In this document: piece by piece, positions 44,610 to 50,013 of the stretch
Layout of the letters: each line of letters opens with the position of its first letter
How positions within the stretch are numbered: position 1 is the first letter of the stretch
Assembly: GCA_002633005.1 (NCBI GenBank)
Contig: NMRA01000302.1
Coordinates: 489,628 to 539,640 of the forward strand
Reading direction: 5' to 3'
Source: Phoronis australis
Lineage: Eukaryota; Phoronida; Phoronidae
DNA: 50,013 nt
The notes under the pieces: model-generated
Databases searched by the model: none
What the model saw: the letters and a program-made list of their open reading frames with translations, nothing else
Told to the model about the DNA's origin: nothing
Translations under genes and position numbers: made by a program

Positions 44610-45620
44610 GAACGCGCAATTCGGGGGCAGGGGCTGCCGCAAGCAAATTGAAACGGCAACAGCGCAACGCGTGAGGAAACATAACTAGGACCGGTACTGG
44701 AGAAGGGGGGGGGGGCTCATAACCCAGATCGTGGTTGGCTCTTGTTCCCGTTTTTTATTTTTGCAATTCTTTTTCGTCGATAGATTTCCCGAACAGAAGG
44801 TTAATACTCCGGGCCACCGCAACTTGCGGGACGCCTGTACACATACAACCGTGCTCTGTTCAATTCCAGGAGGCAACATGTTTGGGGGCCCCCCTTCTGG
44901 TCCCTGATCTGCCACTAGAACAGTATTTGTCAACACTAGTTTCTTCATCATCAGCATCATCATCACTAATGTCTCGCAAAAAATGTTGCTATTCTGGTAT
45001 TGTAATTAGTGCACGGCAAAGATCTACTAAAGTTTGGTAAACTACAGGGCTAATAAGCAAACAAATTGCAGTTCAGTGTGGGAACGTCAATAGCGCATTT
45101 AGTTGACCTGTCAACTGGGCTTCTTCTGCTAGTTTTATTTTAATCGCACAGTGAACCTTTTTACATGTATGTTCACTTAGAGATAATTAAACCGCTTCAA
45201 CGATGTTTTTCGTTTTAAAATTGCTTCAATTAATACTACAAGTACTCCAATATCGTCCGCATTAGTCGCGATTCTACTCGGGGATTCCATTGACAGGGAA
45301 TTTCCCGAGTATGCATGACAAGGGAGATAAGTCTTTATTTTGAAACGTAAACGAGTCGACAAATACGGATTTTCTCATCTACAAGGATTATAATTACCAT
45401 TTTTAAAAACGTAGTCCTAACTGCTACAAACCTCATTCAAATTACAACAATAACGAAACGTTTTTCTGCGGTTTATTTGGCGCGGATACGAACCGACATG
45501 ATCTCGCGAGATCCAGCCTCATCAACCGTGTTTCGCGGTATTTTGTAAATGTGATGTGCCATACATGTGAAAAAGAAGTCGCCAACCGAGTAGAGCGACG
45601 TCTTTCGTGAAAATGAGCGA
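44610..45620. other. Non-coding stretch with a G-run
   Basis: A 12-base G-run occurs at 44705-44716. Open frames on both strands at 44685-45040 overlap and lack known motifs, although a Ser/Asp-rich reading on the minus strand could be a decayed exon. Nothing supported. Confidence 0.3.
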
Positions 45621-45629
45621 GGGTAGTAA

Positions 45630-45659
45630 ACCATAGACATCTTATGTGATGTCTATGGT
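45630..45659. repeat. Perfect 12-bp hairpin
   Basis: ACCATAGACATC, loop ttatgt, GATGTCTATGGT; no mismatch. Confidence 0.9.
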
Positions 45660-45854
45660 AGTACACAATGGCTAAACGTTAAACAATGTCTTGCCGACGA
45701 CAGTCATATTACAGTCGTGACAATGAGGATGAATTTCTTTTATCGCTTCCATGTTTTACAATAAAAACCAATGTACACTTGGCCTTTTACTTTGTAGACG
45801 CGAATACGGGTGAGACACAGCGGATTGAGTAGTGGATGATCACGTGATTTGGCG

Positions 45855-45985
45855 TGAAAATTTTCCGTCCTGGCGCGATATAGATTTTCGGTCCTGATGG
45901 TGTTCAGTGTTGATTCTAACGTGATAATTTTTAGGTCCTGGTGTGATAAATTCTGGTTTTGAGTTGTTTTTTTGGACCTGCAGAG
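45855..45985. repeat. Inverse-orientation repeats related to 35388-35860
   Basis: ttttccgtcctggcg, ttttcggtcctgatgg and ttttaggtcctggtg at about 45859, 45885 and 45927 are reverse complements of the aggaccgaaaa motif at 35.4 kb. Confidence 0.55.
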
Positions 45986-47138
45986 ATTTTAATTCCTGAA
46001 TAGAAAACATGTGTACTGTATTTTTCCACTTGCCGTACTAATACCTGATCAGTTTTACACGGGTAGGCAATTTATTTCCAAGCGCTCATAGTCGCGGCAA
46101 CACGAAGTCTGTATTTTGCCGAGACATTCGACTTTCGATTTACCGCCATCTATACATTAACGGTATACTCAGTGAGTGTGTGTGTGGGAGTTTAAGACAG
46201 CGTGCGTTGGAGTCTACATTTTAAAAACAGAATTACGCCATTAATGAATGTCATAAAGCACGACTTGTCTTATTCTGTTGACAATTAAAAGGAACGATAT
46301 TTTAAATGAAATAAATCAGTATTTTCTCAATTAAACCATAATGCTACAATTACTATCACAAATTATCCAATTTGCTACTTGACCCTTGTTTTCCTCAGAA
46401 CCAGCTGATGCCGGTTTACCGGTGTGTTTGTTTTGTATATTTATACAAGTTCCTCCGTACATATTTTTCTCTACCTGTTTGTGAATATTCTTCTAATGTA
46501 TCGATGTTTCTACCCCACACCGATCGATGTAAAATGAACGGTTTATTTCCTTACTTACGTTAATTTACTTTCATAATTTTGAACAAATGAGGGTAATTAG
46601 AACCCGAAGCCCGCGGTTTAAGAAATCGATGATAGTGCAAGCCAGGTGTTTTGTTTGGACAGAAATTTATTAGCTTTTCAAACTATTGCATTGTCAATTT
46701 CCTCAAACGGTATTTTCTTCAGTTTTAAATTCGTGGAATAGTTTCCTGGACATACCTTGTCTCACTTTGAAGGGAGCTGTTTTAGGCCATGGGGCCGCCG
46801 GGTCAATTTAGTGACGCCAATTTGAATTAGTTTTAGGCAGTTTTATGCGCCCATGAAAATGTGAGAGCATATAGTCAGGATCTCGCCCGTTCGTCATCCC
46901 TCCGTACTTCCGTCGTTACTTTTCTCTGTCCGTTTTCCCGGTTATTGGCACACGGTTGACCGGGGTTGCACCACAAGCAGTCGAGTTCCGGAGAGATTCG
47001 ACTTCCGTGGCACCTCCTGTTGGCCGTTTTAGTCTGCCAAGTTTAACAAAACGACTAAACGAATGTTATCGAAACTTGAAACAGGGTTAAATGCCGGCGG
47101 GAATAGGCCGGCACCAGCCAATTTTCAGGCGAATTTAC
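45986..47138. other. Non-coding stretch with a dispersed-repeat end
   Basis: At 46839-47090 the phrase ttttatgcgcccatgaaaatgtgag begins a repeat-like segment that shares its first bases with 4588. Otherwise no gene or structure is recognised. Confidence 0.35.
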
Positions 47139-47210
47139 ATGGGCGGCGCACCATAGGGGGCGGGGGCTATAGCCCCCTCCACTTTTTTCAGTGCTGCGCC
47201 GCCCATGACT
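47139..47210. mobile_element. Short GC-rich foldback element (copy 2)
   Basis: catgggcggcgcac...gggggctatagccccc...tgctgcgccgcccatg. Same layout as 31228-31310 with a few base differences, some of them compensated in the opposing arm. Confidence 0.8.
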
Positions 47211-47359
47211 ATGCTGCAGAATAAAGCAACAAGTGGGTGGTCGAATAACCTCATTTATTATGATGTAAAGACAATTATAATACAAAAGTGATTCTGCAGA
47301 GTGGCCATGCGATAAAAACGCCATAATGGCACTATTATGAGAATACTTACTGACCCTAC

Positions 47360-47360
47360 N
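47360..47360. other. Single ambiguous base (N)
   Basis: One of six lone Ns (2495, 21230, 25866, 30960, 40715, 47360). Those at 21230 and 40715 fall within open frames that continue unchanged. Those at 2495, 25866 and 30960 fall at edges of duplicated sequence. This one shows no duplication. Confidence 0.9.
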
Positions 47361-47827
47361 CCACTTTAAAGGAGCATGCCACACAAAAAACAACCTATTT
47401 TGTATCAATTTAGATCGAGTAGCTCTACTCGATAAACGGCACGTTCGATTGCGTTAACTGACATCTGACGGCAGACGAAGGTGTTGCAATTATCCAATGA
47501 CGTCATTGGTTTCACACGCAGTCTGTTCAGCTTATCGCTTGAATTCACCGTTTAACACCAATTAATCATCAAACTTCAATGTAAAACCCTTAAAAATACA
47601 CCGAGTTCTTGCAAAATGTGTTGTTTATTTCGCTGTTACGGATTTATTGGTATTTGGACACATCGTAGCCTACAAAGTTCAGCAAGCCAATTTACCAACG
47701 TCCGTAGCAGGAGTTTGGGGTCTGTTCGGAGATAAATTCGAAGTATTCTTCCGTGAAATACAGACAAGAGAACCTAGATCTGTGTTGTTTAGGCTTGCGA
47801 TTTTTTGAGTTCTAAACACACAAAACG

Positions 47828-47940
47828 CTCGTTATCCCGCGGCCACTGGCTCGGAACCCGATCAGGCCCGTCGCGGCCTGACTGACTCGTTATCCTGACC
47901 AGTGGCTCGGAACCCGATAAGGCCCCTCGCGGCCGCCGGG
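47828..47940. repeat. GC-rich tandem duplication, two units of about 57 bp
   Basis: Both units contain ctcgttatcc, a cca(c/g)tggctcggaacccgat block and (c/a)aggccc(g/c)tcgcggcc. No coding assignment. Confidence 0.8.
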
Positions 47941-48475
47941 ACTGGCACGAACATAAACTAGCTTGAGTTGGAAACTAAACCTGCATTCACGAAAAGACTA
48001 ATAGTGAGCCAAAGAAATAATGTGCACCTAATTATTTACGTGAATTAGCCACGAAACTGAAAATCTACTTACTTGTCGGGGGCCGAGAAGTCGGGTTCCC
48101 CTTCCAGAGACCGTCAGGGCAAAGGTTGTACATTAACAATGATTTGAATAACGTATTTGTATAAAGATTGCATTAACATGTGACCATAGCATATGAAATC
48201 GAGTAATTGTTTCACAACAGCTTTCTGTCAGCAAACACTGAATTAGCACGCGCTCCCACGGCCTCGGTACCCGGTCAATTACCTTTATTGCCGGCATCAA
48301 AATCCGGCCCATAACGCAGTGGTTTATTCATTGTTGGCTTCTCAACATTTGCACTCACGAATACTGCAAAGGAATTACAAATTGCATCTAATGAAACAGA
48401 TTTCATGTTGTTTCACTTTTATATAAGCATTAGTTAGGATGAGAATGATTCATTTTGAAACAGAACGCAGAAAGC

Positions 48476-48658
48476 ATGGCAACTCGCCCGGCGCCAATCC
48501 CGACTTGGTCAAGCCAAAGAACTCATGCGACAAAGACTTCACTGGTCGGATCGTTAGGTTTCACAGGCTATCAGTTCGAACCAGAATACACTGATCAAGA
48601 AATACTACAGAGGCGCCGTGAGCATGCACAGACAACGGAACGCATGGATAGTTCTTTG
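48476..48658 (+). CDS. Candidate first exon of a P2X7-C-domain-type protein
   Basis: From the ATG at 48476 the frame reads MATRPAPIPTWSSQRTH and then GFTGYQFEPEYTDQEILQRR, ending in ERMDSSL at a good donor (ttctttg/gtaagc). The YxFEPEY stretch with acidic and basic residues resembles the N-terminal leaders I associate with invertebrate proteins carrying the P2X7 cysteine-rich domain. I could not find the matching downstream exon on this strand. The identification is tentative; it could be an unrelated exon or chance open frame. Confidence 0.35.
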
Positions 48659-49592
48659 GTAAGCCGGAATTCGTCAGAGAAATCACTGTCAATGAAATGC
48701 CGGCCACATACAAGAAATGATTCACGGCCTCATACATGCTATTAACAGCGTACCTTTCATTCTTCACTACCCGCGAGCCACTTCCTAAGCATTTCGGGCT
48801 CTCGATGAATTCGAAAAAACGATAAACCCGCTCTCTTCGCAGCTTCATAGTTCGGACAAGCGGGAACGATGCACCGCAATGTAGCGGCATTAACTTTGCA
48901 GACGAACCACTGATGTCGCTGCGTCGTTTCTCACCTTCCTCATAGTCTCCTGCACAGACCCTCGAGGTTGGTTGGGGTCTGCTACAGCGCACTTTTCCAT
49001 ATGCATTCTTGGAATACAATTGGCTGTTCCGATTTCAAGAAACAAGGCATTCTATTGGTCAGTTGAATAATAGGTCAAACTAGTTCACCAACATGGCGAC
49101 TTCCAGTACGGGAAGAATGTCGATGGATTTATAGCTTCTCTCTGTTCTCGTCAAACTACCGCATTTCAAAGCTATCGAGTCAAGGAATACATCAGCAGTA
49201 ACGTATACGAAACATTTAATGATAATTATTATCTAAATAAACATATAGTTATTTCAAAGATCGTCTTTATTAGAATGAAGAGGATCTGTAAATAAACAAA
49301 AGCAGGTCTTAGCCTAACGATATGATAAAGTTCTACTTTGTGAAATACGACTTACAATAGTCCTATTTACCAATAAAAGAGTCCGACAGCACAATCGTGT
49401 GTTGAAGCGAGTAGCGGAAGTACGTCCTATAGCGACACCTATCGTTCGCCGAACAAAGTATTCTCTACCTCCCCCCAGTTATTTGTGGGGGGTACACAAA
49501 TGACTAAATACCACTGATATATGTAGTCTGTAGTCAACACTAAAAACTTTGTAGTGATTAAATTTTTAGACAACGGTTTAGTGAATGCTTAC
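48659..49592. other. Non-coding stretch with a short foldback
   Basis: A 152-codon open frame on the minus strand (48561-49019) shows no known motif. A short foldback (ccccccagttatttgtgggggg) lies at about 49471-49492. Confidence 0.4.
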
Positions 49593-49833
49593 AGGTAATA
49601 ATGAAATGCAGTTAGCAGATTGCATCCCACAGCACACTTTTATTTCTGGTTGGCATTTCTTGACACCTGTGACACGGGCACCATGATGGATCTTCTGATG
49701 GTGCTGGGTAATGATCCAGTGAAGTGACTTCTGGTAGCCTAAATTCTAGACGCGGGGGTCTTGCTTGGTGACATCCCACTTTAGGTCTCTCAATTCCTTC
49801 TTTTATCCATGTGACTGATTCAGCCCTAAAGTG
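49593..49833 (-). pseudogene. P2X7-type cysteine-rich domain exon, frameshifted
   Basis: On the minus strand an acceptor (cactttag) precedes AESVTWIKEGIERPKVG. The exon continues to PSEDPSWCPCHRCQEMPTRN, which fits the family WC.C..C..MPT block. The expected VCC that should follow is in a different frame (VCCGMQSANCISLLP), so one base appears gained or lost near 49632. A donor (cct/gtaagc) follows. This would be the middle exon of a P2X7-C-domain gene. The other exons would lie further down the minus strand and are not seen. Confidence 0.55.
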
Positions 49834-50013
49834 AGAGTAATTCAGTGACAACATTCACAGTAATGAGAACATTTTTTATAACTTTTGTTTGTATTGTTGT
49901 AGGATTTATTTGCCAACAAGTACAAAGACAACAACTGAATGACTATCAGATTGGAACTCATCTACTGGTTTAGGATTGGGTTTTGGATTAATTCATAGGC
50001 AGATTTAGGGGGG
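49834..50013. other. Window end, start of a GC foldback
   Basis: The last 16 bases (ggcagatttagggggg) match the left end of the foldback element at 16078. Nothing else is recognised. Confidence 0.5.

Noticed and set aside
48561-49019. 152-codon minus-strand open frame
   Set aside because: Overlaps the better-supported plus-strand exon with a YxFEPEY motif, and its protein has no recognisable domain.

Overview
The window is animal nuclear DNA: interrupted coding sequence with GT-AG introns, low gene density, and many dispersed repeats and miniature transposons. A marine invertebrate deuterostome (hemichordate, echinoderm or cephalochordate) is my best guess. The basis is a Gmr1-type Ty3/gypsy retroelement with copia-like domain order, a group I know from deuterostomes, together with P2X7-C-domain and THAP-type fragments and a WSC-domain sulfotransferase. 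The species cannot be fixed from the sequence alone.

Layout. 1.0-3.9 kb: the 3' end of a methylcrotonoyl-CoA carboxylase beta-like gene on the plus strand; one of its exons is present twice in a direct duplication that meets at a single N. 4.6-6.2 kb: a diverged tandem duplication carrying a recurrent GTGTACGTACC motif. 6.9-8.6 and 11.6-13.5 kb: three non-autonomous Helitron/Helentron-like elements with a 433-bp internal tandem unit present in about 3, 2 and 1 copies; five units carry a perfect DR1 nuclear-receptor-type site. 8.8-10.6 and 22.1-24.8 kb: two copies of a larger dispersed repeat, each holding a palindromic inner element, the second also split by a 1-kb inverted-repeat element. 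14-18 kb: miniature elements plus fossils of a THAP exon and a P2X7-C-domain gene. 18.4-21.3 kb: a broken Gmr1-like retroelement on the minus strand.

25-28 kb holds the one apparently intact gene, an intronless minus-strand Golgi-type sulfotransferase with a WSC domain, next to a truncated near-identical copy that stops at a single N. 28-37 kb is mostly repeats: a tRNA-like relic, a LINE tail, foldback elements and MITEs. 39.5-44.6 kb is an almost complete but decayed ISL2EU-type DNA transposon, with a SAP-like/SWIM/YqaJ nuclease gene converging on a THAP/DDE transposase gene, both inside matching terminal inverted repeats. 44.6-50 kb holds palindromes, short tandem repeats and two more P2X7-C-related exons.

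The two host genes look functionally unrelated (branched-chain amino acid catabolism and glycan sulfation). Most of the remaining structure is transposon biology. Three of the six single-N positions lie at edges of duplicated sequence, so some duplications may be unmerged haplotypes rather than biology.
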